From the NCBI RefSeq assembly GCF_029227915.1, contig NC_079876.1, positions 23,498,001 to 23,562,000 of the forward strand: a DNA stretch of 64,000 bases, given 5' to 3'. Below the pieces are notes generated by a model. The model ran no database searches. It worked only from the letters and a program-made list of their open reading frames with translations, and was not told the DNA's origin. This DNA comes from Hydractinia symbiolongicarpus (Eukaryota; Cnidaria; Hydrozoa; Anthoathecata; Hydractiniidae). A program made the translations under genes and the position numbers. Positions 43,120 through 56,309 of this stretch are shown one piece after another; within the stretch, counting starts at the first letter, position 1, and the number at the start of each line of letters is the position of its first letter.

Positions 43120-43340
43120 CGATTTTTAAAAGCACAAGTGTCCTTTGCCAATAGTTGTGCTTGTCCCATCTTATGAAACAGTCTTTTAAAAGCATGGGAA
43201 TTGTTTGTCAATAGTTTGGTCTGTCTGACCTTATGGCCCCTTTTCTAAAATTGCAAGAGTCCTTTGTGTACAGTTGAGTGTGCCCCATCCGATGTCACGT
43301 TTTTTAAAGACGAAAGATTCATTTGTCAATAGTCAATAGT
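43120..43340. repeat. Imperfect 62-bp minisatellite, four units
   Basis: Units share 'ttttaaaagca..g', then 'gt(c/t)ctttg(c/t)caatagtt', then 'tgt(c)ccatc(t/c)tatg', diverging strongly. Starts are near 43,125, 43,187, 43,250 and 43,303. Confidence 0.5.
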
Positions 43341-43344
43341 ACCA

Positions 43345-44600
43345 ACTTAAGACGAATTTGCATATGTTTGTCGAAAGTTGGGCTGGGTCCGTTAATAGAT
43401 GGGCCATCTCAACGCACCGACCCGTATTTTGACGGGCCAGCCCCGCGTCAAAGTTAGGCCGGTGTCTGCAGTTGGGTGAGAACAGAAACACTGTATTTGA
43501 ACTGAAACAAAACACAAAACTTGTTTAATTTTACGATAAAATTTACGATAAATAAAACAAAATTTCATACAGAATTAAAAAAATTATTTTTATTGTTGCA
43601 AATTTATATATGCATTAGAAATAAATACTTTGGGTACATTTGCATGCAACCTCATCCCAAGGACTATTTGCTTCTTAAATGTGTTTGCTCATATGTCGAA
43701 AGTAGAAGACGCTGGGATCGACCTTGATTCGTATGTCCATATTTTATAAAGCATAGAAAAAAAGTCAATGTTTTTTTTACATCTTGGAACAAGTTTACGT
43801 ACAATAGCGAAAAGAAATTATTTTCTCCCCTCTTTCTTCTATTCTTATATTACTTGTAATATTTTACACCATAATAATTTCTTCCAAAATATATACATAA
43901 GCATAATTATACGATGTATTTAACTTTTGCTCAACTCCTAAATCCCAAAAAAATATATACATACTTTCTACACAATAAGTTAAAAATATTATTTGTTACG
44001 TATCTATAGATTTCTATATATTTCTATAATAAACACAATTATTCTATGCGGGTCGGTAAATGCTGACTTTGCATGTTTCTTATACTGACACAATCAGAAG
44101 ACTTGTTTTGAGGGCTGGGCTTTCGACACCAAAAAGACTAAATAAGCTAAGACACTACAACAAAACAAAACGACGCAACAACAATAACAACAACATCAAC
44201 ATCAATAACAACAATAACAATGACAATAAAACAACAATAAAACAACAATAATAAAAGTTATTGCTTAAAGATAACCTATCCATGGCCAGTGTATCTTGTT
44301 TTACACGAAGTCACAATAACCAGAAGCCGTTGCCATATCAATAACATTTTCTGATGACGTTAACATTCTGCGGGAGTAAAAAGACTACTAAACTGACATT
44401 ATTTGTAGATAGTTTGGGTTCGGTTAGAAATACAAAAAGTAGTATAGCTTTTACGGCAAAATTTATAAAAATTGAAAGATTTATAAAGAACAAAAAAATG
44501 GCTCAACGTTTAAACAAAACAGAAATATCTTTAGTTGTGCTAAAATCAAAATTCGCCAACATGAGGGAATGTTTCATGAGATCTTTAGATTGTAGTGGAG
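43345..44600. other. No recognised gene
   Basis: AT-rich DNA downstream of the Ig gene. At 44,165-44,250 an (aac)-rich low-complexity tract occurs. The 3' UTR and polyadenylation site of the Ig gene should lie in the upper part, but no clear signal was identified. Confidence 0.35.
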
Positions 44601-44606
44601 ACTCGC

Positions 44607-47600
44607 TTATGGCATACTACACATGCTAAGGAGATAAAATAGTGATATGACGAGTATTGAAGGGAATGACATGGAGCTTGCAGAAATTCTAGTTTCTCCT
44701 TTGGGTGACGCTGTTGTTGAACCTAAAACGACGAAAATATAAACAAATAAGCGTAATCGTAATGCATGACATTTCGCGAGAAAAAAAAATTGTTTCCGAT
44801 GACATTTCACGAGAAAAAAATCGTTTGCGATGACATTTCGCAAGAAAAAAATCGTTTGCGATGACATTTCGCAAGAAAAAATTGTTTCCGATGACATTTC
44901 GCGACAAAAAAATCGTTTGCGATGACATTTTGCAAGAAAAAATTGTTTCCGATGACATTTCGCGAAAAAAAAATCGTTTGCGATGACATTTCGCAAGAAA
45001 AAATTGTTTCCGATGACATTTCGCGAGAAAAAAATCGTTTGCGATGACATTTCGCGACAAAAAAATCGTTTGCGATGACATTTCGCAAGAAAAAAATTGT
45101 TTCCGATGACATTTCGCGACAAAAAAATCGTTTGCGATGACATTTCGCAAGAAAAAATCGTTTGCGATGTCATTTCCCGAGACATCATTAAACATCGTGC
45201 GAACACATACCACATTGGAAAACTTACCAAATGGAGGAACAGCTTCGACTACAAAGCTTTTCGTTCCAGCAGCATTTTTTGCAACACATGTGTAGTTTCC
45301 ATACTCCGACTGTTTGAAATTGGCCAAAAATAGATCAGGAACTGTGACAATGAGCGCAGGTGTTGAGTCCGCATCAGTTTTCGGCCTATACCATTTGTAT
45401 TGCACGTCTGGGTCGCCAGAGATTTGACATTTACTTTTAAGCACACCTCCAATGTCTACAGTGACCTTTTGATATTCCACTTCTTCTTCGTGTTCAATAT
45501 CTGAAAAGTAATAGTATAAAGATTTAGTTTTACAACTCGAAGTTTTAGACATGTTTCAATTTTCAATTGCTCCGTTTTCTCTTGTTTTGAAGGAGAGAAG
45601 ACCGTAGACTGTCTTAAGACTTAATTGTTTATTATAGTTGCAGCAGGAACAGCTCTTGCCTATTTGCATCAACAGGATTACACATTTTTGAATAACGGTA
45701 AAAATGAAAAGTTGATTTTCAAACAAACGCCGCTCGCGTCTCAAATAAATAATAAAAGCTGATTCTCTAGGAAACCAAATCTATGAACCACCAGTACTGG
45801 TGTTAGCTAGCCTTTATTTTGTCTGCTAGACGGACAATTCCCAATTGAAACTACTAGTTGACTTTTCCAATTAAGCATCTTTTTTAAACTAATGACATTT
45901 TTCCCTGCTATTTACCCACTGCATTTGTTTCAAAGATTCATTCATCGAATATACATTTTTAATTCTTATTAGTATGAAACAATGAAATGCTTTGAGTTTA
46001 ACGATTTGTAATCCTTGATCTATGTTAAAAAAAATTAGTGGCAGGAGAGCTGCTCCGGCATCTGGGATTACAGAAATTCAAATTTTACCACTGTTGACAC
46101 CCCAGTAGAAAAATTTGAAGAATCTTAAGAAAATTCCCAATTGGGCTTTCACAGGTCTAATTGTGAATTTCTAGCTAACACCCTGACTGTTAAGTAAACA
46201 TACATAAATAAAAAATTATAATTGAAAAAATTTTCAACATCCAAACAGTCTTGGATGTCGAGATTACTACCATCATTTAAACATAACCAAAAAACTTACA
46301 TGCTACAATAAGGCTCATCATTTTATAACTTTTCCCTCCGATATTCTCCGCCATACAAACATAATTATTCGTGTCTTTCATCTGCGCATTTTGGATCTTC
46401 AAACTAGCCATGCCTTGACTTTGTACTAACGTTTTGTTGGCGTCTTCTCCGTCAAAGATTTTCCACGTTACTAGAGGTTTGGGTTGTCCCTCAGCAATGC
46501 ACACATATTCGTTGGACTGGCCAATGTTGATTGTTTGGTTTCCAAAGTCAGTTGAAGTTTGTATGACAGCTTTAGCTAAAACATGGAAAACAAAAGGGAT
46601 TGTTCTGAAGTCAGCATAAGTTTATAATCGACAATTACGCTAAATTTAAAAAAAAATACAAATGAATACAAATTTTAAATACAGAGAGGGGACTTAAGCC
46701 TAATATTAACAATATATGGATAAACTATGATTTTTACATTAAACATAATTTTTAAGTCAGTGAAGATAACAAAGGGCTGGTAATTCTAAATCAGATTTAT
46801 ATAGCTATATCGCAAGTATTACCTTTCTACTTTAGAAACATTAGAACTTACTGGGGAGCCCTGCATTTAGGTATTTTGTGAATTTGAGTAGTCAACTTAA
46901 ATTCAAAACAAATACAAAATTTTACACTCACTAAATTTAAAACTTTATTACAAAAAGGAAAATCAATAGGCCTTAAGATTCCTTTCAGACAGACAGACAG
47001 ACAGACAAAATATATACAAACCTGATTTGCGTATTTGCGTATATCCAACTTCCTTGTCAAATTTTGAATATTTCACACATTCTAGTTGACATTTAAAATC
47101 GTCTTCTTGTAAGTTTTTAATGTTTATGTAAATTTTCGGACTTGAAAGATTTATGGAGTAACGATTTTCATAAGCTTTCTGGTACGTTACAAAGCCAGTC
47201 GAGTTAATACTGGCAATACTTGTACGGTTCAGGTCACACAATACTCCAATATCAAGATTATGTGACGAAATGTCAGGATTCTTCATGGTAAACACGACCT
47301 CCAATGCACCTCCTAGTTTACCATAGTAAATATCTTGCTCGACTAGAATTTGCAATGCTGAACTGCCTGAAACAAAAAAATAAGAATTCAAAAAGGCAAA
47401 CACACCATGAGTGTAGATATTACATTTTCTCTGATTATGAACCTGTAGTTCTGAAAGCTGAAATATATGATAAGTTCAATTGGACCAATAAGTTGAGAAA
47501 AAAAAATTGTATCGTGTAACAGAAAAGATGTATATAAAACAAGTTTTTAAAAAAATGGACGTGTTTGAATTTGCCCGATTAGTTGTACGACTTTTTCTTT

Positions 47601-50373
47601 TGAATTTTTTTGTGTTGTTACTTTTTGTAGTTTTTAAGTATTTTCTTGAAGAGTTTTAAATATTTTGTGTGTGTTTGATAGTAGTAAAGTTGTTTTTTTA
47701 AAAAGAGAAGAAAGCAGAAACGTGTGTTTTAAACACTGTTTCATTTTTTTTTTTTTTTTTAGAAAAATCAAGGCTTATTTTTGTCCTTTTTTTTAACAGT
47801 AACAACATGCGTTAAAAAATAAATTAAATAAAATCTAATTTAAACATCTGCATTCAAACTTATAACCTTTTAATAATCTGTATATATAGATACACTCGTG
47901 TATTTCTGCCAAATATATATTAGTTTTAGGAGTTCCTTAGTGAGTTTCTCAAAATAAAATAAATGTTTAGTAGAACAATATACATCTGCAGGCATTAAAC
48001 TCGGACAATGTAAAATTGATGGTTGTTCTACATCTACATTTTGCATAAAATTGAAAAACACATAATCATGAATTAAAAAAGCTCTTAACTTCTTACTCAA
48101 ATTACAGATTTAACCACTAACATAGAAATACTTTGTGTATTTATAATCAATTTTTTCCTTCAAGCAGTCACCATCAAACTGATGTCATAATTTCGCATAT
48201 AGTGCTATCTCAGAAATAAATGAAGTATTTTCCAGAAAGTAAAAGATACTTATAGCATTACTTTACATATCTATACATTCTTGTAATATAATTTTTTCCA
48301 ACTTGTTTTTTGCAGGAGAAAATGTGGAAAAATAGTCATCCGCAACAAATTATACAGCAAAATTTTTCTTTGTACATTGATTATTTGTTGGACCAAAGGG
48401 ACTATTGACAAATTATGTTTTCCTCCTTGCTTGTAGAAGTACCATGGAATACTATGATACGGCAGAACACCAGCATTTGGTTTTTGCAGTGTAGAATACC
48501 CAGTGTAGGTATTTTTTGAACATTTCAAACCATGCAGGATATGAGCACAATATTCTAACAAAAACAGTGTTTCTTTTTACATTTATATACTAAAATTTGT
48601 TCTTGTTTTTTATGAAAATATTTTTTGTTAAAAATACATGGTGTTTTTTTGTTGCTGCATCATATAAGTATATATTACCAAGAAATGATATGAAAATGTA
48701 ACATTGTTTAAAACTATTTGTTGAAAAAGGGGTTTCCAACTACTGCTATTATATAGTACTAAATTTATTATTTTTTTAAACTTACTAGCAACTACTAGAT
48801 ATTGAACAACATGATGGTGTAAACATTTTTAGTGCCTGCAAAACTTTAAATGCATTTTTTCCTAAACTATATAGAGTTCGAGAAATTAAATTTAATATAA
48901 CTTTCTGGGAAGTGACATTGAGAGATCCAGAAACTAAATCCAATACATTAAAATAAGATGTATCAGGTGCATCTTCCAGACTCGAGTTTTTTAATTTTAA
49001 AAAACATGCATCTTCTAAATTTCAGCTGAGGCTTAACGTGTTTATTAGTTTACACTTTTTACACTTGAACGATCTTATTTGTGTTCTTTTGTTTTAAAAT
49101 TAGATTCAATGAAAACTCAGCAATATATAATGTGAAAGATTTTATATACAGGATTGAAATAAATTTTTTTTGGTTGAAATGTTAGTAAGATAAAACAAAT
49201 AATGGTTTCAAATAATTTTTCTTAGAAATTTTTAGACTTCCAATACTTTGTTCCTAATCTGTGAACAAAGGTCATTACAAAAATTACATGAAAAACACTT
49301 CTTGGAAAATCATTCATGTAAACCTTATTTTTGAAGAAACAAACTCATTCCAAAAAGGTATTTTTAGGTGTCAAATTTCTTTATAAAAACAAGAAAATTC
49401 ATCAATATTTTGGTAAAAACCATAATTTTGTTATTTTTTTCTTGTTATTTGTGGAAGAATCTAACCTTGTGGTATAAAAATTAAAAAACATTGGTATCAC
49501 ATGAAAATTATTACTGGCAAAATAAACTTTTCACCCTGAGCAAAATTTAACATGCATGAACACAACTAATAGTACAGAATCTAACTACTTGAACAGCAAT
49601 GGTTTATTAACCCATATACCCAACTGGTACTTTCCAGTACTTACTACCGGTATTGTGTAATGTATATATTTAGGTAATTTAAATTCAACCTAACTTAAAA
49701 ATATTTTGCGGTTAAGAAATTATTCAATATATATTGAAACCCCAGACTAAATTTCAGGTTCATGCCATCTTTCATTCTCTCATTAGATTTTGTACACTAC
49801 TATTTTGCTGCACCTAGACATTTCACTTTCAGTTTATTATTATTATAATTTAATAAGTTTTGTTTTTTCTTCAACATCAAGTTTCTATATAAAAATAAGG
49901 AAAAAAGTTATTTCCCCACCCCCAATTTTTTTAGTGATCTTGACAAGCACCTTTCTTTTTACCAAATAACTAGCTGGTAGCTCTAGGGGAACAAACATTT
50001 TTAAATAATGGTCCCCAATTAATTGAGTTCTTTGATGCTAGTTTTAAAATACCTTAAAATCTTTTAAAGATATGTTAGGAAAATAACTGATTATTCCTCT
50101 GCTAAAACTAATAAATCTTCTTTGGCATTTGAAAACTAAAGGACTGGGGCCACTCAGTCCTTTTGCAAAAGTTAGTGTCATATACCAGTTGCTTAAAGGT
50201 AACTATAGCTTAGCTAGCTATACCAAAAACAACAAAACATAGCTACAATACATACAAGGCCATTTTGGTGGTAAAAAAGGTTATATAGACTGGTTAGTAA
50301 AAATGGGAAATGTAATACCTGAACAACTTCTGGTAAACTGGAGAATAGGTATAAATACTGCAACAAGCCACAT
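44607..50373 (-). CDS. GPI-anchored three-Ig-domain cell-surface protein (five exons)
   Basis: Exons 50,373-50,319, 47,366-47,022, 46,575-46,300, 45,500-45,228 and 44,722-44,607 all meet in phase 1 and sum to exactly 355 codons. Exon 1 encodes a signal peptide (MWLVAVFIPILQF). Exons 2-4 each encode one Ig-like domain. Domain 1 (20-133) is divergent, with VLCDL and DDFKCQLEC. Domain 2 has YVCIAEGQPKPLVTW and NNYVCMAEN. Domain 3 has KSKCQISGDPDVQYKWY and YGNYTCVAKN. These are I-set-type Cys-Trp-Tyr.Cys patterns. Exon 5 (38 codons) ends SASSMSFPSILVISLFYLL plus a few residues: a small-residue site followed by a hydrophobic tail, a GPI signal. Six or so N-glycosylation sites are visible. Likely role is adhesion or recognition at the cell surface. 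Exon 1 is the least certain part. Confidence 0.75.
44766..45184. repeat. 30-bp minisatellite filling the last intron of the Ig gene
   Basis: About 14 units of 'gatgacatttcgcaagaaaaaa' plus ttgtttcc or tcgtttgc lie in tandem. They alternate between two variants in an irregular order. The array takes up about 420 of the 505 intron bases. It has no stop codon over several hundred bases in any of the three frames on the gene's strand. Confidence 0.85.
46984..47008. repeat. (gaca)n microsatellite beside a splice donor
   Basis: About six cagacaga units start within 15 bases of the donor of Ig domain exon 2 (exon end 47,022). Confidence 0.6.
47367..50318. other. Intron 1 of the Ig gene
   Basis: 2,952 bases of AT-rich sequence. 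Open frames on either strand lack domains. No transposon ends recognised. Confidence 0.45.
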
Positions 50374-50439
50374 GTTGACAGCTCTTTACTATGCAAAAAA
50401 AGCAGAATCTTTTTGGATATAGTTTGACACGTTATTACA

Positions 50440-53400
50440 CTTCAAACTTATGGTCTTGCAACGAATTATATTAAGAACATAAGTCACCACCTTATTAGTT
50501 TTAGAAAGCGAAAGTCATGCGTACATTCCGTTACAAATTCCCCTTTTGACATTTCTAATTAATTACAGCGCCTGTTTGTTTCGATGTTTTTTTCATCCTT
50601 ATTTTCCCGGCTTTTTACATGAAATTGTCCATCACACGAGAATAAAATTTTACAACTTATTTAAGCTGGTTAAAATAATCGATTAATTGCCGACTTGTTA
50701 ACATCACCTTGAGAGACAGATGGATTGAAATTTATAAGGCGACAGAAGCAAATATCAAAATAAAAGCATCGTTGATCGGGAATATTTTTTTCTTTGAACA
50801 GACAGTTAAATCGGCAACACATAGGCAACACATAAATATTGAAAATATCTTTTTAACCGTGTTTACGTTCTTCGAAATAATAAACCAACTAAAATATTTA
50901 CATGATGTTAAGAATATTTTGCATTAAAGTGCTTGTCCTTACTGCAATGAAAGCGTTGGGGGATCGAGGTCGCGTTAGAACTATTCACATCAGAGAAAAT
51001 TCGCACAAAGGTGTGAACAACACAAACGGAACACGTAACAAGTAATTTCTTAAAAGAAAGGCCTACCTGAGAAAGAATTTACACAATAAAAGCAGTTTCG
51101 TTATTCTTTGAGAGAAAGAATCCAGAAATATCATTAGTTCGTAGCCTAGTTTTTTGTTATCAAACTTAAATGTGCAAGTTGAAAAAGGGAGTAAAAAAGA
51201 AATTCTTCGTCATTTTCACATTAAGCTGTTTTTTGTGCAATAACTAAAATAGGCGAATCAGGGAAGAACTGGAAACATAGGTAAAAAAAACATAAAAGTT
51301 TTGCACAATCATTTAGACAGTTTGACGTGCTTTTGGGAAATATATTGCTTTCAAATTAAAGTGTGTTGGACAATTTTTTGTCATTCTCCTCAGATTTGCC
51401 ATCTGCGATTTGATTAATAGGTTATGGCTAATTTTATGTACCAAAATTACTTCACTATTTACTGGGCGTATAACGAAGTGACATCCTGCATTAAAAAAAA
51501 TGATTCTTTTATATAGAATTATTGGCTCCTAAGTTTGTTACGCCTATTCACGCTTTTATACGCCCGCATAAACAACTGCCCAATTAACTAGAACAATAAA
51601 TCTATCAATTACAACAACAGAATCATGTTATAAATATCATGCTGTAATTGTGCTTTCGTATTGGCTTTACTGTAGTCACGTGTTAAAAATGTAAATTCCC
51701 ATCAAGAAGAATGAGTAAATAACAATGATGTGAAAGTATTTAGATGGTTTTAAAAAAACATCAGGAGGGTTCCGCGCTTTAGCGAGAAAAATAGATAACT
51801 TGTGACAAAGCAAAACAGAATTTCCCTAACGTCCTCCACCAGAATTCCCTGTTCTTCTTACTAGGTGTATTTTTAATCCCCTAGTAAATATTGGATTTCC
51901 CTGATTAATTTTTAGAAAGGGTTCATTACCGATAATTGCGATAATTTAGCGAATGTTCAGATATGTCCACATTTTCCACATCTTGTTTACTTGTGATTAT
52001 TTGTTACCATAGCAACAAACAATATTTTTCATATAAGATGAAAATATCTTGGTAGGTTATAAAATTTCGATTGATGTGAATAAAAAGGCACAGTTCATCT
52101 CTTAGAATATATAAGTTTAAAAAGTAAGTCGTGGAGGGGCGGATCAGTTATTGGGGTGAACTACAAGCATACTCGGGAAATATCAACAAAGGTTTTTCCT
52201 TTTACTTGCAATTAAATTTGTCGGCTGTTTTACGGCAAGCCAAATGTTTCCATTTCTTGTTTTTATTTGCTTCTGTTTTGCACTATTATTCAAATTTATG
52301 AAATATGTTTAATTTAAATTTCACAAAAATTAAAGCGAAGGTACAGAGTTTTATAAATTCATGTATTTCATTTAAAAAAGAGAGAAAAAGAACGCATGAT
52401 ATCGCACGATTCGAGATGAAATTTTCTTGTCGAGATTTTTTGAAATTTTTTCGTGAAAAACATCGTCTACGCGGCACGATAAAAGAGGAAAGTTTTACGC
52501 CATCTTGAGATTGATAAATTATTCAGTTCTTCTGATTGAAAAGTATTCCATATTTAAAAAACATGTCACAAAATTGCATTTAAACACTTCATAAAATTTT
52601 CATCGTCTTCTCAATTATTGTTTTCATTAAATAAGATTGATGAATCATGGGCGACATATTAAATCGGGAAATTGGAAATTTTTCGGGTAACACGCGATTT
52701 TCCGTATAAATAAAAACAGGGGCGGACTATATCTTCATGTTTCTTCTCGCAATTTAAAAATTTTTGAAAATTTGCTGGAATATGCTTATTTTGTAAACAA
52801 GGAATGAACCATTTACAAAAAGAATAAGAACAAAAGAGAACAAAAAACAACGAAAGATGGCGCGTCTTTATCACCAGCCAGACAATTTTATCTTTTTGGC
52901 GCAACATTACAATTTCATAAAAGCGTAGTTTTTGTGAATCTAATTTTCGCAGTAGTAGAATATTTTATTTTGTTTTCTTTTCTTTTTTTTTAATTAAACA
53001 TCAAACTGCAACTGGAAACTTATAAAACAATTACTAGCCTCATATGTATGTATTACGCAGGGTACAGTTTTGTCACCAGATTACACCTGACAAAGCAAAT
53101 CTGACTAAATTGAAACTTCCATTAAAGGCCATTATTACTCGGTATATACTTGTTATTCGATTTCACAGGAAGATATCCAAGTTAGTATGCGCTTTTGCCT
53201 TTAAAATATGAGAGAAAAAAAGGGAAAAAAACTGTGGGTATGAGGGTGGTCCAAAGATCCTAACTTTGTTGTTTTAGTTAAAACATGGCACATGGTTCCA
53301 ATGGTAATCCAATGGTTGGGTTTTTATTATTCTGTAAGTTAGTAACAGAAATTTTAACGCCATTTTTATCCTAAGAAAATCACACTTTCTCTTCACCGAA

Positions 53401-53470
53401 TGTAACTAGCCTACCCCGAAATATACGTGTAACGGCCAAAAATATTTTCCATACGAACTATGACTTTTGG
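50440..53470. repeat. Old duplication, copy 1
   Basis: Many collinear landmarks are shared with 57,290-60,760: 'aattgtcca(t/a)cacacgagaat', 'gaagcaaatat(c/g)aaaata', 'gcatcgttgatcggga', 'caattaactagaacaataaat', 'cttccattaaagg(c/t)cattatta'. The offset is about 6.7 kb, rising to 7.3 kb after later insertions in copy 2. It lies directly upstream of the Ig gene's first exon. Confidence 0.7.
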
Positions 53471-55046
53471 TACGTCTCAATAAAAGAATTTAACCATATG
53501 AACGCTGGATTGAAAGATCTTGAATTGGAATCTCATAAACACCTTACATAGAGATCAAAACCATAGACAAAATAAGTAGCAAAATGTGATTTTTTTAGTG
53601 AAAGATTAATGTATCCCTTCCCCCAATGACAGTGTTGATTTAGACCTTGTTTTGTGAGAAGAGACCTTGTTTTTGAGAGAATTGCCACTATATAATCTGT
53701 GTGGGAATGTAGTTCTCTCGTGGTTCACATTTGCGTAATGACAAGCACATTTTGGAGCCCCAACTTCTCCCCCAGATGATTATAGAGATCTTTCATTGTA
53801 GACCTTTTTGGCCTCTCTCTTCCCCCTTTTTTCATGCTCCTCTGTAATTAGCGTCGCGCCAGTTGCAGCTTGATACGAAGCTCTATTGAAAAAGGTTTTA
53901 TTAACGCGATTATTAAGGTTGCCTTCTGGTGTGAAATTATGATCAGGTTCACCTAGGTATTCTGTCGTTTATTTCTGCCAAGTTCTGTCAAATAACCATA
54001 ACGAATATGTTCGGTAAGCTGGATTAATATAAAGAGATTAGAATTATGCGGGTGTAAAAGAAAATAGCGTGTACAGAACTTTCATGTACCTGCAGTTAAC
54101 CGAACGAATATCAGTATAACGAATATTACGAGAAGTTTACAAAGACAAAAACAAACTTCTGCTTAATACAGGCAGAATTCTTCTAGGAAATCCTGTATCC
54201 ATCGTTGGTTAATTCACTTGTTGTAACAAAGATTTTATTGCTTTTGGGGGGATATGGTAATTTTACCACCTTAGTCGGATTTACACATTTTATGACTTTT
54301 AGTCTTTACCTATTACCAGAAGATACGAGTCTTACAACAAATGTTGGATGTTTATAAATTTTGTTGGTGAGCGAAGTAAAATTATTTCCCCTGCTAAAAA
54401 CGAGGCCCATATTACCCATCTTCTAAAATAGGGTTACTAGTAGCGTTTTGACCACATCAAAATTTAGTATATGAAAGTCATGTATGACTATTAACAACTT
54501 CGCCCTATATTAATAGGCTAGTCGATTGAAAAATCCACTTAGGCAGAAAGAGCAACAAAAAAGATCCGTCATTTCTTTCTATCTGTAACTCATTTTTTAT
54601 TATTTATAACGGTTGATTCGCAAATTTGATTTTAAATTACCGAACAAAAAAACTAGAATTTTACTCAATTTTGGACAGAATTTGTATCTTAAAAACCGTA
54701 ACTAACAAAATCTGTGACATGCAAACACGACAAAAGTATGTCAAATTTGGCAACAGCCTAGAAACACGATTCCCTAATTACATGTTTTTTAAAATTTTAG
54801 AATTTTGATGTTTTTACTTTAAGACACTATTGAATTGATGTGTGTATAATTTTTTAACTTAATCCAGTATGTGGAAATGCTGTTTTGATGTTAATTATGT
54901 CACGATCAAAATCTTCTTAATTTTTCACTTTTACTAATAAGCCGTCGTTTCCAGCAGAGTTAAATTAGGAAAAAATGAAAAAAACTGTTGTAACAATTGG
55001 TTGAGTGTGATATTTATAAAGAGATAAAAGAACAACAACTCTTTTA
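53471..55046. other. No recognised gene
   Basis: Non-coding. At 54,525-54,560 a reverse-oriented Helitron tail fragment (ctagtcgattgaaaaatcca, then cttaggcag) occurs. Nothing else identified. Confidence 0.35.
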
Positions 55047-55815
55047 GGGCCTTTTTATATGAGAACCAGGAAACTCGGCCATCGAGTTTCTTGGTAGAGC
55101 GGGATAATATCAACTCGGGTTTATATGTAAATTTGTCATTTTCCATCCCGGGTTTATATGAAGAAAAATTAGCGGGAAATTAAAAGTGGCGGAGTGAGTA
55201 TGTAAACAAATATGGCTTCCATCAACAGAAAAAAGAAGATAGCGATACTGTTTATGCTTGAAACAACTTTTCTATCACTATTAATTATTACTTAATTTTT
55301 TTTTAAAATTACCATCATTTCAGACCAATTTAAATATTATTCATTTAAATATATTATGGGGCTATTATTTATCTCCCACACACTTAAAACAGGATAAAAA
55401 GTTAATTTTAGATGATTCTCAATTATAATTTCAGTGAAACCTGGTGTTTTCAGCATGTTTCATGGTTTTGTTGTCTTTTTATTACAAATGCACTATAATA
55501 CAAAAACAAATATATCCATTAATTTGCATTAGTAGTGATAATTATTTGCTCTTCTAAAGCTTACATAACTTTCTCTACTTAGCCACCGAGTTTTTTCTGT
55601 TTACATGGACAAATATCCATCCCGTTTAACCGGGATCCCGGCTCGCTTACCCGAGATCTCGGTTCACCAAGTTTCCTGCTGTAACCGGGGCGAGACGAAT
55701 ATGCACCATATAAACACGGTTTCATTATTCAGCGTTCTTTCGCAAATATCCGAGATCTCGGTCATGCGGGATATCTCGGTGGACCGAGTTTCCCGGTCTC
55801 ATATAAAAAGCTTCG
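55047..55815. mobile_element. Inverted-repeat MITE with GC palindromes, Harbinger-like ends
   Basis: Ends 'tttttatatgagaaccaggaa' and, inverted, 'tttttatatgagaccgggaa' bound about 770 bases. Near the right end are cccgggatcccgg-like and ccgagatctcgg palindromes. The layout mirrors the Harbinger element at 34.6 kb (tatatgaga ends, GC subterminal palindromes) but the sequence differs. Non-coding. Confidence 0.5.
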
Positions 55816-55964
55816 GCCGTAACAGGTTGTTTGCTTGCTGTATGAAATTAAAGATTTCACATTGTACCAAATTTCGGGTCAGGATTTCAAAAATCACATT
55901 CATTCTGTTTGAAAAGGTTTAGAGATAGCAGCGGTGCAGCAAAGAAAACTATTTCGGGAAAGGT

Positions 55965-56204
55965 GTATTAATAAGCCATTGCAATGCAAAGAATCTGTTA
56001 AAGCACAATATCTCTGTAACCGTTTGTCAAATGTACATACATGGTCCTATACATTTTCCTGATCAGGCTTTCTAGCTGTACACATGTGTAAACAAATTTT
56101 TAAAAAAATTGTGTGTGTTTGACGGTTCTTATTGACGTCATCAAAATCCAAGTGACAATTCTTTTCCATTTTTATACTGCATAAAAAGGATCGGCCTAAT
56201 CGAA
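55965..56204 (+). mobile_element. Decayed Helitron 3' part
   Basis: Landmarks 'aagccattgcaatgca', 'tctctgtaaccgtttgtcaaa', 'cctatacattttcctgatca' and 'gacgtcatcaaaat' match the array. It ends 'aatcgaatag' before tatc. The hairpin is lost. Confidence 0.55.
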
Positions 56205-56309
56205 TAGTATCTTTTAAAAACGTTCACGAGATCCCCATGTGTTACCACTGTTTGCATCTCTTTTAGTTTTATCGGCCAAGTTTTCTCATCCCTGATCCAA
56301 CACTATGCA

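Noticed and set aside
44607-45230. Long minus-strand open frames of repeated FFLRNVIANDFF-type sequence as a separate gene
   Set aside because: They are the translation of a 30-bp minisatellite inside an intron, and all three frames are open. They are better explained by repeat composition.
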